Numbered from the stretch's first letter, positions 1 through 12,854 are shown. The stretch: 64,000 bases of DNA from Alishewanella agri BL06 (GCF_000272005.1 NZ_AKKU01000018.1:32100-96099); one strand, 5' to 3'. Program-made: numbers and translations. Notes: generated by a model from the sequence alone, not told the origin.

Positions 1-231
1 CCCAATTTGCTGGCGCGCTTGTTGTGTCTGCCGCGCAATATCAAAGCCATCAATACTGGCGCTGCCGCTATCGGCTTTCAGTAAACCTAATAAGGTGCGT
101 AAGCAGGTGGTTTTGCCGGCGCCATTTGGACCCAGCAAGCCGGTAATGGTGCCATTATCGGCATGAAAGCTCAGGCCATTCAGTGCTTTAACCTGGCCAA
201 TAGTCTTATATAAATCATTTACCCTAATCAT
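1..231 (-). CDS. ABC transporter ATP-binding protein, N-terminal part (cut by window edge)
   Basis: The first 77 codons of an ABC ATPase run off the left edge. The Walker A motif GPNGAGKT is at residues 34-41, preceded by a typical beta-strand start (VKALNGLSF). The short nucleotide-binding start and the phrasing around GLLGPNGAGKTT resemble the CcmA/NatA-type exporters that pair with a separate ABC-2 permease; this is an inference because the signature motif, Walker B and partner gene lie outside. The start ATG is only 3 bases after the stop of the upstream peptidase gene on the same strand, so the two are probably co-transcribed and translationally coupled. The substrate cannot be told from here. 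Confidence 0.85.
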   Translation of the reverse strand, partial: MIRVNDLYKTIGQVKALNGLSFHADNGTITGLLGPNGAGKTTCLRTLLGLLKADSGSASIDGFDIARQTQQARQQIG

Positions 232-234
232 CTG

Positions 235-1761
235 TTACTCCTGCTCTGCAGTTAACGACGCCACACCATTGGCGTTAGTAAAGAAAGGTTTGCGCAGTTC
301 CTGATTCAGGCAACTGGCATCGAGATTTGCTGCCGACTGCTGATTGATAAACTGGCTAATCAGCTTGGGGGCACAGCTTTGCGACGCGACGATATGGGTG
401 GCATGAGGCGCGACCAGATGGCGGGCATTCGGCATCTGACTCATGGCTAATTCTGCCCAAGCCGGAGGCGTGACAGGATCCAGGCCGCCCGAGAGTAACA
501 GTACCGGTGTCGCGGTTTGCAGTGGCTGCGTATAAGCAACATCGACTGCCGGCGTTTGCCACACAGCGCAGCTGGCTTCAGCGCTCTGCATCCAGGTACG
601 GCCTAAGTAGCTTTTGGCAAATTCAGCACGACTTTCTGCCGTCCAGAACGGCACATCTTCTGCACACACCACCGCGAAATTCACGCCAACAGAAAGCTGT
701 TGCACGATGTCCTGCGACAACATCAGACCGACCAGGGGGCTGTAGTCACCCGCTAATGCTTGTTCAATGGTGTAGGGCAACAAAGCCCGGCTGTTGTTGC
801 TGTATAAGGCAAATCGTATTGCCTGTTGCAGTTTGGCGCGGGTCAGGGTGAGATCGATTAAGGCAAAGGTGCGCGGATGACGGACCCGGGTGCTTACCGG
901 TGCCGCATCCAGCTGTTGGATCAGTTGCTGCAATTGCTGGCGAGCACGCGGAAATTGCTGGTGGCATGTCTCTGATGCTTCGCAATAGGCATACAAGGCG
1001 GCAACAGAGGCATCGGAAGCGGCCCCTAAAGCGCCCAGGCTTTGATTAAAAGGTACCACGCCATCCAGAGTCGCTGTAACGACTGCAGCAGGGTATTGCC
1101 GCATATATTCCTGCGCCATCCGGGTGCCATAGGAACCCCCGTACAGATGTAACTTTTGGTAACCCAGAGCCTGCCTTACCGCCTCAAAATCGCTGGCAGC
1201 GGCTACCGTGGTGTAATGGTTAAGGTCGACCTGCAGTTTTTCTTTACAGGCCAGGGTGTCGGTTTTCGCCAGCGCAACGATATCTGCGGTGCTTTCATCA
1301 AATGCAAATTGGCTAACCAGATCCATACCGTCACATTGCAGTAGACCTGATTTGCCGGTGCCACGCTGATCGACCAGCAAAATATCCCGGTTTTCACGGG
1401 CATACCGCAAGGCCTGCGCAAAGACGGCAGCGGCATCGAATGCTGACTGTCCAGGTCCGCCGGCAAAAGCCAGCACAGCCTCTGTCGGGTATAGCGGCTT
1501 AATTGCCGGAATAATCGCAAAATGAATCGAAATCGTCTGATTCTCAGCATCTTTTACTGCTTTGATATTTAACGGTTGCTGCACCGTGCCACACAACAGA
1601 CGGTCCGGCAGATCTTTGGCATAACAAGGTACAAGCTGCACCTTAGTTGGGTTTGTGGTGACGACACCAACCTCTGCTGGCGCAGCAAATAACGCCGAGC
1701 TAACCAAAAGCGGTAGCAGTGCGCTTGCTTGATAAAACCGTGATAGGACATGCTTGTTCAT
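235..1761 (-). CDS. Exported alpha/beta hydrolase, S33 family (tripeptidyl/prolyl aminopeptidase-like)
   Basis: A 508-residue secreted peptidase-type alpha/beta hydrolase. A signal peptide (about residues 1-27) ends near LFAAPAE. The oxyanion-loop motif AGGPGQS, the DQRGTGKSG segment and the nucleophile elbow GGSYG (Ser about 210) follow in order; the C-terminal third has SGGLDPVTP (acid) and APHATH (His), the layout of the TAP-like S33 peptidases that release N-terminal peptides or amino acids from peptides. The start at 1761 is preferred over an ATG at 1776 because AGGGAAA lies just upstream and the signal peptide begins cleanly. It lies 3 bases ahead of the ABC ATPase gene and probably forms an operon with it. 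Exact substrate unknown. Confidence 0.88.
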   Translation of the reverse strand: MNKHVLSRFYQASALLPLLVSSALFAAPAEVGVVTTNPTKVQLVPCYAKDLPDRLLCGTVQQPLNIKAVKDAENQTISIHFAIIPAIKPLYPTEAVLAFAGGPGQSAFDAAAVFAQALRYARENRDILLVDQRGTGKSGLLQCDGMDLVSQFAFDESTADIVALAKTDTLACKEKLQVDLNHYTTVAAASDFEAVRQALGYQKLHLYGGSYGTRMAQEYMRQYPAAVVTATLDGVVPFNQSLGALGAASDASVAALYAYCEASETCHQQFPRARQQLQQLIQQLDAAPVSTRVRHPRTFALIDLTLTRAKLQQAIRFALYSNNSRALLPYTIEQALAGDYSPLVGLMLSQDIVQQLSVGVNFAVVCAEDVPFWTAESRAEFAKSYLGRTWMQSAEASCAVWQTPAVDVAYTQPLQTATPVLLLSGGLDPVTPPAWAELAMSQMPNARHLVAPHATHIVASQSCAPKLISQFINQQSAANLDASCLNQELRKPFFTNANGVASLTAEQE

Positions 1762-1949
1762 GGAGTTTCCCTGCATCTTATAGTTTGAATTTCGTCGACT
1801 CTGTTAGGTGGCATGAGCCACTGACCAACAAACTATAATGGCAGGAAACGATAGTGTCGCTTATCGAACACTTAGCAATTTATCGCGAACATAAAATCAC
1901 TAAACCATTGATTTTAAATAGCGGAAAATATTATCTAAATCTTATCACG

Positions 1950-1974
1950 AAAAAAAGGGAGCCTGCTGGCTCCC
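1950..1974 (-). terminator. Rho-independent terminator after the S9 peptidase gene
   Basis: On the minus strand a perfect 7-bp stem GGGAGCC/GGCTCCC with a 4-base loop is followed by seven T residues, 22 bases after the stop codon of the S9 peptidase gene. This is a classical intrinsic terminator. Confidence 0.9.
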
Positions 1975-1995
1975 TCGGTATACGCTCATCTTGGT

Positions 1996-3939
1996 TTAAT
2001 TAGCGGCGCGGCTATCGCCAATATATTTATCAAAGAAGGCCAGCATTTTTTCCCAGCGCTCTACGTTATTCTCTGGTTTATAAAAGCCATGACCCTCTTT
2101 TTCTTTTACCAGCCACTCGAACGGATGATTGCGCTTTTCTAACTCAGCCCGTAAACGGTCGGCATGAATAATCGGCACCCGTTGATCTTCCTTACCATGG
2201 ATAATAAATACCGGAGCCTTAAGTTTATCTAAGTGCTTAATCGGTGACTGTGCATCTAACCGCTGTTGATCACGGCCAATTGCCATTTCCAGATAGTTAA
2301 TACCGCTTTTGCGTTGTGGAATATCGCCATCGGTATACATCAGATTCAGATCAAAGACCCCAACAAAACCGACGGTACATTTATACAAATCCGGTTCCCG
2401 CACGGCGCTCATTAAGGCGGCATAACCACCGTAGGAGCCACCGTAAGCGCATACGCGGTTTTGGTCTACGATACCCTCTTTAACCAGATGTAACACACCA
2501 TCGGTCATATCATCGATCATGGTGGTACCCCAGTTTTGATAGCCTGCCTGTAAGAAACTGCGGCCAAAACCACCCGAACCGCGGAAGTTAGGCTGTAAAA
2601 CAGCATAACCGTGTTGTGCCAGCACCTTGGCATCACTATCGTAATCCAGATAGTCACGCGGACCATGCGGACCGCCGTGCGGTAGCATAATCAGTGGTAG
2701 ATTTTTTGCCTCTTTATTGTTAGGTAAAGTAAGAATGGCATGAATATCCAGGCCGTCACGGCTCTTATAGAAAATCGCCTGGGTTTGCGCTAATTGTTCG
2801 GCCTTTAACCAGGGGCTGGCGTTAAGCAAATAACTCAGTTGCTTGTTTTTAATATCATAGATATAAAACTCGACTGGATGGTTGGCTGATCTTACGGAGA
2901 GTATGGCCAAACTGTTATCCTGGGTACCTGACGTAATGCTGATTCGACGACCAGGGAATGCCGCCCTTAAGGCTTGTAAATTTGCACTAAACTCCTGATC
3001 TTTGACATCAGCAAAAAACACTTCGTCATAAATATCATAGTCGTATGCTGCGCCTATCACCTCATTAATCAGACCATTACGCAGACTAAAAATGGGGGCA
3101 ACATCGACTTTTGGATGATGCGCCAGTACTTCTTCCTGACCTGTTTCAGGATTAAAAATACTGATCGCCTTAGTATCCGTCTGCGTGTCGCTGGTACCCA
3201 GGATGCGCACATTATCCGCCATAAAGCCTATGGGTTGGAAACTGCCATCGCGTTGCCCATAACGACGTAACGTTTGCCAATCACTACGCTCATCTTTACG
3301 GTACATCATCACCATTTCATTGTCGTTGTTCTGGTCAACACCAACAGCAATACGGGCGACACCATTAGCATCAGTTATCATACCCGACGAACGCATCGGC
3401 GCTCTGGCAATCTGGCGAGTACGGCCATTTTCAATATTTAAGCGTTTTACCAGACTAAATGAACCGCGACGATTTGGTGTTGCAGTGACAATTAATACAA
3501 AGTTCTCGTCCTCAGGCAGATAATTAATAATAGTCGCAGCATCTTTTTCGTGGTCAGCGCGATAACCGGTCAGCATTCTGGCATTACTGCCATCGGCATT
3601 GACGGCGAATAACTCACCGGTCGCAACCGGCGATTCTAAGGCGCCAATATCCCGTACTATCGTTAATAATAACCGTTCGGCATTCGCCCAGTTAATGGTG
3701 CCTATTGAGTCTCTACCGCTGAAGTGGCGTACACTGATAACCTGATTAGTCTTAATATCAATAACTTGTAGATAAACATTACCTTCTTCGCTGCGGCTGG
3801 TAGCAGCAAGATATTTACCTGTAGGCGAGATTTTTATTTCCAGAAACTGTGGCTGTCTGGCATAGTCGGCCAATGTAAGCGACTGAGCCGTAGCCGCAAA
3901 CTGCCAACATAAAAGTAATACTGCGAGTAAAGCGCGCAT
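1996..3939 (-). CDS. Exported S9 family prolyl-oligopeptidase-type peptidase
   Basis: A 647-residue two-domain serine peptidase with a signal peptide (residues 1-18, cleavage after ATA). Residues about 25-380 look like the beta-propeller that gates the active site (repeated strands such as SPTGKYLAA), and residues about 390-647 are the alpha/beta-hydrolase domain with the nucleophile in GGSYGG (Ser502), Asp585 in HGKEDQRVP and His617 in EGHGF. The HGGPHG motif (421-426) forms the oxyanion region. Family members cleave oligopeptides or acylated peptides after export to the periplasm. It is monocistronic: its own terminator follows and the atp operon terminator lies upstream. Confidence 0.93.
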   Translation of the reverse strand: MRALLAVLLLCWQFAATAQSLTLADYARQPQFLEIKISPTGKYLAATSRSEEGNVYLQVIDIKTNQVISVRHFSGRDSIGTINWANAERLLLTIVRDIGALESPVATGELFAVNADGSNARMLTGYRADHEKDAATIINYLPEDENFVLIVTATPNRRGSFSLVKRLNIENGRTRQIARAPMRSSGMITDANGVARIAVGVDQNNDNEMVMMYRKDERSDWQTLRRYGQRDGSFQPIGFMADNVRILGTSDTQTDTKAISIFNPETGQEEVLAHHPKVDVAPIFSLRNGLINEVIGAAYDYDIYDEVFFADVKDQEFSANLQALRAAFPGRRISITSGTQDNSLAILSVRSANHPVEFYIYDIKNKQLSYLLNASPWLKAEQLAQTQAIFYKSRDGLDIHAILTLPNNKEAKNLPLIMLPHGGPHGPRDYLDYDSDAKVLAQHGYAVLQPNFRGSGGFGRSFLQAGYQNWGTTMIDDMTDGVLHLVKEGIVDQNRVCAYGGSYGGYAALMSAVREPDLYKCTVGFVGVFDLNLMYTDGDIPQRKSGINYLEMAIGRDQQRLDAQSPIKHLDKLKAPVFIIHGKEDQRVPIIHADRLRAELEKRNHPFEWLVKEKEGHGFYKPENNVERWEKMLAFFDKYIGDSRAAN

Positions 3940-4058
3940 TGTTAGTTATCCTATTTATCCTGTGTTGTTATTTACTGCTTATCGGTAGCAGTTTTACTAT
4001 AAAGAGGTTTACTAACTGCGACAAGTTGTGAACAGCAGGAAAATAGCGTTTTGAGCAT

Positions 4059-4087
4059 AAAAAAAGCCACCCTGAGGTGGCTTTTTT
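4059..4087 (-). terminator. Terminator of the atp operon
   Basis: GCCACC/GGTGGC stem with CTGA loop, flanked by A7 on one side and T6 on the other, so it can work in both directions. It sits 14 bases past the atpC stop and separates the ATP synthase operon from the S9 peptidase gene. Confidence 0.92.
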
Positions 4088-4100
4088 AGCTTACGGAAAC

Positions 4101-4517
4101 TTATTTTTTGCGCATTTTCTGAATAACGCGCAGCTGGGCAATGGCTTCCGCCAGTTGCGCCGCCGCTTCGGCGTAATTAAAGTCAGCGCTGGCATGCTGC
4201 ATGGCTTCTTCAGCACGTTTTTGTGCGTCTAAAGCAGCCTGCTCATCTAAGTCTTCGCCACGTACCGCAACATCGGCCAGCACCGTAATGGTGTCGGGTT
4301 GTACTTCAAGTACACCGCCGGCAACATAAATCAGATGCTCTTCGCCAAATTGTTTTACGATACGGACCATGCCAGGTTTCAGGGTGGTCAGTAACGGGGC
4401 GTGGAAAGGTAAAATACCCAGCTCGCCCTCACTGCCTGTGACCTGCACGGATTCGACAAGGCCGGAGAAGATTTTTTCTTCGGCACTTACTACATCCAGT
4501 TGCACTGTCATCGCCAT
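4101..4517 (-). CDS. atpC: F1Fo ATP synthase epsilon subunit
   Basis: The 138-residue epsilon subunit belongs to the central stalk of F1 and couples rotation to catalysis while restraining ATP hydrolysis. The N-terminal beta-sandwich (about 1-85, with [26 protein letters not shown]) and the C-terminal helical hairpin (about 88-138, alanine and glutamine rich) are both present. AGGAG lies 8 bases before the first ATG; a second in-frame ATG two codons later is less well placed. It is the last gene of the operon, 22 bases after atpD, and is followed by an intrinsic terminator. Confidence 0.98.
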   Translation of the reverse strand: MAMTVQLDVVSAEEKIFSGLVESVQVTGSEGELGILPFHAPLLTTLKPGMVRIVKQFGEEHLIYVAGGVLEVQPDTITVLADVAVRGEDLDEQAALDAQKRAEEAMQHASADFNYAEAAAQLAEAIAQLRVIQKMRKK

Positions 4518-4539
4518 CTCGCTCTCCTAAAGCCTGAAC

Positions 4540-5934
<1,395 letters not shown>

Positions 5935-5957
5935 TCAATTTTGCAAAACTCTTTACC

Positions 5958-6821
5958 TTAGCCTACAGCTGCCGCACCTGCGACGATTTCGCTAAGCTCC
6001 TGGGTAATCGCGGCCTGACGTGCTTTGTTATACACCAGCTTCAGGTCGTCCATCAGGTTACCGGCGTTATCGGTTGCGGCTTTCATCGCCACCATCCGTG
6101 CTGCCTGTTCACTGGCAGAATTTTCAACTACGCCCTGGTAAACCTGTGATTCGATGTAGCGAGTCAGTAACATATCCAAAATTGGCTTTGGATCCGGCTC
6201 GTACAGATAGTCCCAGTTATGCTCTTTTTGTGCGATGTCTGCTTTTGGCAGAGGTAACAGTTGATCGATCACTGGCTCTTGCTTCATGGTGTTAACAAAC
6301 TTGTTGTACACCAGGAATAAGCGGTCAATCCGGCCTTCGTTAAATGCTTGCAGCATTACCTGGACCGAACCAATCACATCTGCCAGACGTGGTACGTCAC
6401 CTGAACCCGGTTGCGCAGCAACCACTTTACCGCCAAAACGCTTGAAGAATGCAGTGGCTTTGTTACCGATCACGGCAAACTGAGCGTCTACATTTTTATC
6501 TTTCCAGCCTTTCAGCTCTGCAGCTACTTTTTTGAATTCATTGGTGTTCAGGCCACCGCAAAGACCGCGGTCGGTTGAGATGACGATATAGCCAACGCGC
6601 TTGATTTCCCGCTCCGCTAAATACGGATGGCGGTATTCCAGCGTGCCTTGCGCCACGTTACCGATCACTTTGCGCATACCTTCAGCGTATGGGCGAGTTG
6701 CAGCCACGCGGTCCTGCGCTTTGCGCATTTTACTGACCGCAACTTTTTCCATAGCACTGGTGATCTTGCGAGTATTGTTAATACTCCCAATCTTACTTTT
6801 TATCTCTTTACCACCGGCCAT
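5958..6821 (-). CDS. atpG: F1Fo ATP synthase gamma subunit
   Basis: The 287-residue gamma subunit forms the rotating shaft inside the alpha3beta3 ring. The N-terminal helix ([28 protein letters not shown]), the central [11 protein letters not shown] motif and the C-terminal helix ([27 protein letters not shown]) that enters the F1 head are all present. Length equals the E. coli protein. It lies between atpA (54 bases) and atpD (32 bases). Confidence 0.99.
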   Translation of the reverse strand: MAGGKEIKSKIGSINNTRKITSAMEKVAVSKMRKAQDRVAATRPYAEGMRKVIGNVAQGTLEYRHPYLAEREIKRVGYIVISTDRGLCGGLNTNEFKKVAAELKGWKDKNVDAQFAVIGNKATAFFKRFGGKVVAAQPGSGDVPRLADVIGSVQVMLQAFNEGRIDRLFLVYNKFVNTMKQEPVIDQLLPLPKADIAQKEHNWDYLYEPDPKPILDMLLTRYIESQVYQGVVENSASEQAARMVAMKAATDNAGNLMDDLKLVYNKARQAAITQELSEIVAGAAAVG

Positions 6822-6875
6822 GACTGTATCTCCGATTTATTCAACGAATGGGGTGGCACAGGCCACCCACATTGC

Positions 6876-8417
6876 TTACCAAGTCTGCGTTGCCTTGAAT
6901 TTCTCAATAGCAGCTTTAAACGTAGACTCGATTTGGTCGTTGTAGTTACCGGTTTTGTCGATCTCAGCCATCAGCTCAGCGTGCTCAGCTTTCATGAAAG
7001 CGATTAAGCCGGCTTCGAAGTCCAGGACTTTAGCCACGTCTACATCTTTCATAAAGCCTTTTTCGATAGCGAAAATAGACACACCCATCTCTGCAACAGA
7101 CATCGGGCTATACTGCAGCTGTTTCATCAGCTCAGTTACCTTCTGACCATGCTCTAACTGAGCACGGGTTGCATCATCCAGGTCAGAGGCAAACTGCGCG
7201 AACGCCGCCAGTTCTGAGTACTGGGCCAGGGCCAGACGGATACCGCCACCCAGCTTTTTGATGATCTTGGTTTGGGCTGCACCACCTACCCGCGATACCG
7301 AAATACCGGCGTTCACCGCAGGACGGATACCAGCGTTGAATAAGTCAGTTTCTAAGAAGATCTGACCGTCAGTAATCGAGATTACGTTAGTTGGTACGAA
7401 CGCAGAAACGTCACCCGCCTGAGTTTCGATAATTGGCAGTGCGGTTAAAGAACCGGTTTTACCTGTTACGGCACCCTTGGTGTAACGCTCGACGTAGTCA
7501 GCATTAACGCGTGATGCACGCTCCAGCAGACGAGAGTGTAAATAGAATACGTCACCTGGGTAAGCTTCACGGCCTGGTGGACGACGTAACAGTAACGAGA
7601 TCTGACGGTAAGCCACAGCTTGCTTTGACAGGTCATCGTATACGATCAGCGCATCTTCACCGTTGTCACGGAAGTATTCGCCCATAGTACAACCAGAGTA
7701 TGGCGCCAGGAACTGCAGTGCCGCAGCTTCAGAAGCAGAGGCGACTACCACGATAGTGTGGCCCAGTGCACCGTGCTCTTCCAGCTTACGTACTACGTTA
7801 GCGATAGTAGACGCTTTTTGACCTACAGCGACATACACACACTTAACGCCAGTGCCTTTCTGGTTGATGATAGCATCGATCGCCAGCGCCGTTTTACCGG
7901 TCTGACGGTCACCGATCAACAATTCACGTTGACCGCGGCCGATTGGAATCATCGCATCAACTGACTTGTAGCCAGTTTGCATTGGCTGGTCTACTGATTG
8001 ACGGTCAATAACACCAGGAGCAATTTTCTCTACCGGCTCATAGCCTGCAGCATCAATTGGACCTTTACCGTCAATTGGCATACCTAAGGTATTAACCACA
8101 CGACCTAATAACGCCGGACCAACCGGAACTTCTAAGATCCGGCCAGTGCTTTTTACTTTAGTACCTTCTGTCAGGTCCGCGTACGGACCCATTACTACAG
8201 CACCCACTGAGTTACGCTCTAAGTTCAGTGCGATAGCATAACGGCTGCCAGGAAGCTCAATCATCTCACCTTGCATACAGTCAGCAAGGCCATTGATACG
8301 GATAATACCGTCAGTTACCTGAACGATAGTACCTTCGTTACGAGCTTCACTGACCACGTCGAACTGAGCAATACGACTTTTGATCAGTTCTGATATTTCT
8401 GTGGAATTCAGTTGCAT
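6876..8417 (-). CDS. atpA: F1Fo ATP synthase alpha subunit
   Basis: The 513-residue regulatory/structural F1 subunit alternates with beta and supplies the arginine finger. The P-loop is GDRQTGKTA; the alpha-specific segments [46 protein letters not shown] and [12 protein letters not shown] are present. The N-terminal region ([19 protein letters not shown]) that binds the delta subunit is intact. Length matches E. coli exactly. It starts 13 bases after the atpH stop. Confidence 0.99.
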   Translation of the reverse strand: MQLNSTEISELIKSRIAQFDVVSEARNEGTIVQVTDGIIRINGLADCMQGEMIELPGSRYAIALNLERNSVGAVVMGPYADLTEGTKVKSTGRILEVPVGPALLGRVVNTLGMPIDGKGPIDAAGYEPVEKIAPGVIDRQSVDQPMQTGYKSVDAMIPIGRGQRELLIGDRQTGKTALAIDAIINQKGTGVKCVYVAVGQKASTIANVVRKLEEHGALGHTIVVVASASEAAALQFLAPYSGCTMGEYFRDNGEDALIVYDDLSKQAVAYRQISLLLRRPPGREAYPGDVFYLHSRLLERASRVNADYVERYTKGAVTGKTGSLTALPIIETQAGDVSAFVPTNVISITDGQIFLETDLFNAGIRPAVNAGISVSRVGGAAQTKIIKKLGGGIRLALAQYSELAAFAQFASDLDDATRAQLEHGQKVTELMKQLQYSPMSVAEMGVSIFAIEKGFMKDVDVAKVLDFEAGLIAFMKAEHAELMAEIDKTGNYNDQIESTFKAAIEKFKATQTW

Positions 8418-8430
8418 TCTCTGTTCCCCA

Positions 8431-8964
8431 TTAAGACTGCAGCGCAGTTGCTAAACGGTCCAGCTTACCGCGGACCGAGCCATCTATAACCATGTCGCCG
8501 GCTTTAATCAGCATACCGCCGACGACTTCCGGGTTAACGCTACAGTTCAATTTAACCTTGCGTGCCAAACGTTGCGATAATGCAGCTATCAGCTTGTCTT
8601 GTTGTGCAGTTGTCAGCGCAGTAGCAGAGGTTACTTCAACAGTAATTTCTTTCTCATACGCGGCTTTGTGTGCAACAAAGGCAGCTAATACTTCAGGCAA
8701 CGCCAACAAGCGGTGATTTTCGGCCATGACTTTAACAAAGTTGCGGCCCTGCTCATTGAGTTGCTCACCACATACCTGGATAAACAGGTCGGCCTGCTTG
8801 TCAGCAGTGCCATGAGTACGCAAGTAGGCTTGCACCTGAGCGTCTTTTGCTACTTCAGCAGCAAACACCAGCATCTGCAGCCAGGCGTCCAGTGCATTCT
8901 GCTCTACAGCATAGTCAAAGGCCGCCTTTGCGTACGGACGAGCAATATTCGTCAAATCAGACAT
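8431..8964 (-). CDS. atpH: F1Fo ATP synthase delta subunit
   Basis: The 177-residue delta subunit sits on top of F1 and links the alpha subunits to the peripheral b stalk. The N-terminal helical bundle begins [12 protein letters not shown], a family hallmark, and the C-terminal part ([23 protein letters not shown], then [26 protein letters not shown]) matches the conserved OSCP signature. It follows atpF by 12 bases. Confidence 0.98.
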   Translation of the reverse strand: MSDLTNIARPYAKAAFDYAVEQNALDAWLQMLVFAAEVAKDAQVQAYLRTHGTADKQADLFIQVCGEQLNEQGRNFVKVMAENHRLLALPEVLAAFVAHKAAYEKEITVEVTSATALTTAQQDKLIAALSQRLARKVKLNCSVNPEVVGGMLIKAGDMVIDGSVRGKLDRLATALQS

Positions 8965-8976
8965 AGCTCATCCTCG

Positions 8977-9447
8977 TTACAGTTCTTGAACCAGTTTTTC
9001 CAGAATGTCAGCGTGAGCCGCTTCATCGATAGAGCGCTGCAGAATTTTCTCTGCACCGGCTACCGCTAAGGCTGCTACCTGCTTGCGTAAATCTTCACGT
9101 AAACGGTTGCGTTCAGCTTCCACTTCCGCTTTTGCCTGGGCCAGAATATTTTCCCGCTCGGCATTGGCTTTAGCGACAGCTTCGTCCAGCATTTTCGCTT
9201 CACGCTTTTTCGCTTGTTCGATGATTTCGGCTGCTTGTGCCTTGGCATCTTTTAACTGGTCTTTGGCTTTGTCCTGCGCTAAGGCAAGATCTTTTTCAGC
9301 CCGATCAGTAGCCGCCAGACCGTCTGCGATTTTCTTCTGGCGCGCTTCGATTGCATTACTCAGCGGTGGCCAGACGAACTTCATACAGAACAGTACGAAG
9401 ACGATAAAAGCGATTAATTCACCGATAAGAGTGGCGTTTAAGTTCAC
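8977..9447 (-). CDS. atpF: F1Fo ATP synthase b subunit
   Basis: The 156-residue b subunit is the peripheral stalk. One N-terminal membrane segment (about residues 5-25, [23 protein letters not shown]) is followed by a long charged alanine-rich coiled coil (about 35-120) and the C-terminal delta-binding stretch. Length and layout equal the E. coli protein. It is 45 bases downstream of atpE, the widest gap of the Fo genes after atpB-atpE. Confidence 0.98.
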   Translation of the reverse strand: MNLNATLIGELIAFIVFVLFCMKFVWPPLSNAIEARQKKIADGLAATDRAEKDLALAQDKAKDQLKDAKAQAAEIIEQAKKREAKMLDEAVAKANAERENILAQAKAEVEAERNRLREDLRKQVAALAVAGAEKILQRSIDEAAHADILEKLVQEL

Positions 9448-9492
9448 GTCCGCTCCTCCTTAATTAGTTGTTCGACGTTTAAAAACCTTTAA

Positions 9493-9741
<249 letters not shown>

Positions 9742-9769
9742 TTAAAGTAAAGTTAAAGTTTAAAAAAAA

Positions 9770-10633
<864 letters not shown>

Positions 10634-10644
10634 TCATCCCAATG

Positions 10645-11025
10645 TTAATGTTTAAAGAAAAAAGGTGCTGTCCATTGTGTCAGCAGAGTAAGCAAAAAAC
10701 CGGTTAAAAAAGGCCCTGCCACGGTTTGCTCTTGTTGAAAAACTGCTGCACACAAGATTACTGTTAACAATACTTTAAACGACTGACCACGTAACATCGA
10801 TGCCGCGATCAGTTCTGCTTTTTCTGCACCGCTATGTCGGAACGCAAAAAAAGCGAATACGAAATTCGCTACTACGGCAACCAAACCACCTTTAAAAGCT
10901 GATTTAGCCGCTGCCACGTCCAGCGTGGCCCAAAATATCAACGCTATCGTCAGCGCCACCAGCGCCTGAAATAACACCAGAAGATAAGCGCTTTTGCGCG
11001 TCTGTCCACTGTTTAATTCAGCCAC
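10645..11025 (-). CDS. atpI: ATP synthase accessory protein AtpI
   Basis: A 126-residue membrane protein with four hydrophobic segments at the head of the operon. In other bacteria AtpI helps c-ring assembly or magnesium uptake and is not part of the finished enzyme. The start is a GTG with AAGGGG about 7 bases upstream. Sequence is weakly conserved, as is usual for the family; the call rests on size, topology (FKGGLVAVVANFVFAFFAFR is typical) and position. Confidence 0.93.
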   Translation of the reverse strand: MAELNSGQTRKSAYLLVLFQALVALTIALIFWATLDVAAAKSAFKGGLVAVVANFVFAFFAFRHSGAEKAELIAASMLRGQSFKVLLTVILCAAVFQQEQTVAGPFLTGFLLTLLTQWTAPFFFKH

Positions 11026-11075
11026 TGAAATACCCCTTGTAACAGCCCGAACCGGGGTAACAAAAAACTTGCGAA

Positions 11076-11103
11076 AGTATACTTATTTACCCCTGATTTG
11101 CAA
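11076..11103 (-). promoter_or_regulatory. Sigma-70 promoter of the atp operon
   Basis: Read on the minus strand, TTGCAA (11103-11098) and TATACT (11081-11076) are separated by 16 bases, 51 bases before the atpI GTG. It is the only good -35/-10 pair I see in the parB-atpI gap. Confidence 0.65.
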
Positions 11104-11155
11104 CTAAAAGCGGCATAGACCAAGGTCTTGTCGCAATCTTGGTTAAAAATACCGG

Positions 11156-12031
11156 CTATTCATCCGACTGATGACCCAGTTTGTTTAAAATACCGTCTAA
11201 TTCAGCCAGGCTGCTATAGCTGATAACCAGATTGCCTTTACCTTTTTTGTTGTAATCGATCAGCACCGGCGCCGCAAAACGCTCACTTAGTCGATGTTCC
11301 AGAGCCAGTACATCCGGGTCTTTTTCGCGCGGCGCTTTTTCCGGTAACGGCTCCAAAATACGTCTTACCAGATTTTCGGTATCACGCACCGTCAGCTGCT
11401 TGGCGGCTACCAGTCTGGCAGCATCCGATTGCGCATCACCATCCAGCGCCAGCAGTGCCCGGGCATGACCCATTTCGATATCGCCATGTTCCAGTAGTAG
11501 TTTGACATCATCATTCAGCTGATTTAACCGCAGCAGGTTACTCACCGCAGCGCGGGATTTCCCTACCGCGTCGGCAACTTGCTGATGCGTCAATTCAAAT
11601 TCGGTTAATAGCCGCTGCAGTGCTACCGCTTCTTCCATAGCGTTCAGATCTTCGCGCTGGATATTTTCAATCAGTGCAATAGCAACCGCGGCCTCATCCG
11701 GCACATCTTTGATCAGACACGGGACTTCAGCCAGTTGCGCCAGTTGCGAAGCGCGCCAGCGGCGTTCACCGGCAATAATTTCATAGCGGTTTTCAGCCAG
11801 GGGCCGCACGACGATCGGTTGAATCACACCCTGGGCTTTGATCGAACTGGCCAGATCTTCCAGTGCATCCTGCGACATATCTTTACGTGGCTGATATTTG
11901 CCGGGTTGTAAAAATTCAACCGGGATCTGCTGTAATTCAGAACGCTCTTTGGCTGCAGCGACCGGGGCAGGTTTACCTGCCGTTAATAACGCATCGAGCC
12001 CACGACCTAAACCACGTTTTTTCAAAGACAT
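11156..12031 (-). CDS. parB: Chromosome-partitioning protein ParB
   Basis: The 291-residue CTPase and parS-binding protein organises the origin region for segregation. The N-terminus (SLKKRGLGRGLDALL) binds ParA; the CTP-binding motif is ENRYEIIAGERRWRAS with the preceding QYPRKD-like QPGKYQPRKD; the helix-turn-helix for parS is THQQVADAVGKSRAAVSNLLRL; the C-terminal dimer domain ends the protein. Its binding sites are found in this window inside recF (27888 and 28527). It follows parA by 25 bases. Confidence 0.98.
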   Translation of the reverse strand: MSLKKRGLGRGLDALLTAGKPAPVAAAKERSELQQIPVEFLQPGKYQPRKDMSQDALEDLASSIKAQGVIQPIVVRPLAENRYEIIAGERRWRASQLAQLAEVPCLIKDVPDEAAVAIALIENIQREDLNAMEEAVALQRLLTEFELTHQQVADAVGKSRAAVSNLLRLNQLNDDVKLLLEHGDIEMGHARALLALDGDAQSDAARLVAAKQLTVRDTENLVRRILEPLPEKAPREKDPDVLALEHRLSERFAAPVLIDYNKKGKGNLVISYSSLAELDGILNKLGHQSDE

Positions 12032-12056
12032 GCGATTCTATTATCCTTATATGCGA

Positions 12057-12854
12057 TTACTGGGCGACGGCACCGGTAACCGGCTTTTTCTTTTCAGAGC
12101 GGCGCAAGATTTCACCGGCTAACGCCAGATAAGCTTTGGCTCCAGTGGAGCTTTTATCGTAATACATCACTGGGGCACCGAAACTTGGCGCCTCAGCTAA
12201 ACGAACATTGCGTGGGATCACCGCGCGGTAGACTTTATCACCAAAATGCTGCTTTAACTGCTCGGAGACGTCATTCGCCAGCCGGTTGCGTGGATCGTAC
12301 ATAGTACGCAGAATACCCTCGATTTTTAGCTCGGGATTAACAACTGAAGCCAGTTTATTAATGGTATCAACCAAGGCGGTTAAGCCTTCCAGGGCAAAAT
12401 ATTCGCATTGCATCGGTACCAGCACACTGTCTGCCGCCGACATGGCATTGACCGTAAGCATGTTGAGCGACGGCGGGCAATCGATAAAAATAAAGTCGTA
12501 ACTGTTCTTGTAAGCTTTCAGTGCATTGCGCAAACGCAGCTCGCGGGCAAATACGTCCATTAAACGGACTTCAGCCGCGGTCACATCAGAGTTCGCGCCC
12601 ACCAGGTGGTAACCACCAGAGGTGTCTTTGACGACCACTTCAGCCAGCGGTTTTTCATCGACTAATAATTCATAAGCGGTGGCAGCAAGTTCATATTTGT
12701 CGACGCCACTGCCCATAGTCGCGTTGCCCTGTGGATCCAGATCGATTAACAGCACTTTGCGTTTGGTTGCAGCCATGGAGGCAGCCAGATTCACCGCCGT
12801 CGTAGTTTTACCTACTCCACCTTTCTGGTTTGCTATTGCGATGACTTTGCCCAC
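12057..12854 (-). CDS. parA: Chromosome-partitioning ATPase ParA (Soj)
   Basis: A 265-residue deviant-Walker ATPase. The motif KGGVGKTT with the signature lysine is at residues 11-18, followed by DLDPQGNAT (Walker A') and FIDCPPSL (Walker B). It binds DNA non-specifically as an ATP dimer and moves ParB-parS complexes. Lack of an N-terminal helix-turn-helix puts it with chromosomal Soj-type (Ib-like) proteins rather than P1-type plasmid ParA. Start 28 bases after rsmG. Confidence 0.98.
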   Translation of the reverse strand: MGKVIAIANQKGGVGKTTTAVNLAASMAATKRKVLLIDLDPQGNATMGSGVDKYELAATAYELLVDEKPLAEVVVKDTSGGYHLVGANSDVTAAEVRLMDVFARELRLRNALKAYKNSYDFIFIDCPPSLNMLTVNAMSAADSVLVPMQCEYFALEGLTALVDTINKLASVVNPELKIEGILRTMYDPRNRLANDVSEQLKQHFGDKVYRAVIPRNVRLAEAPSFGAPVMYYDKSSTGAKAYLALAGEILRRSEKKKPVTGAVAQ

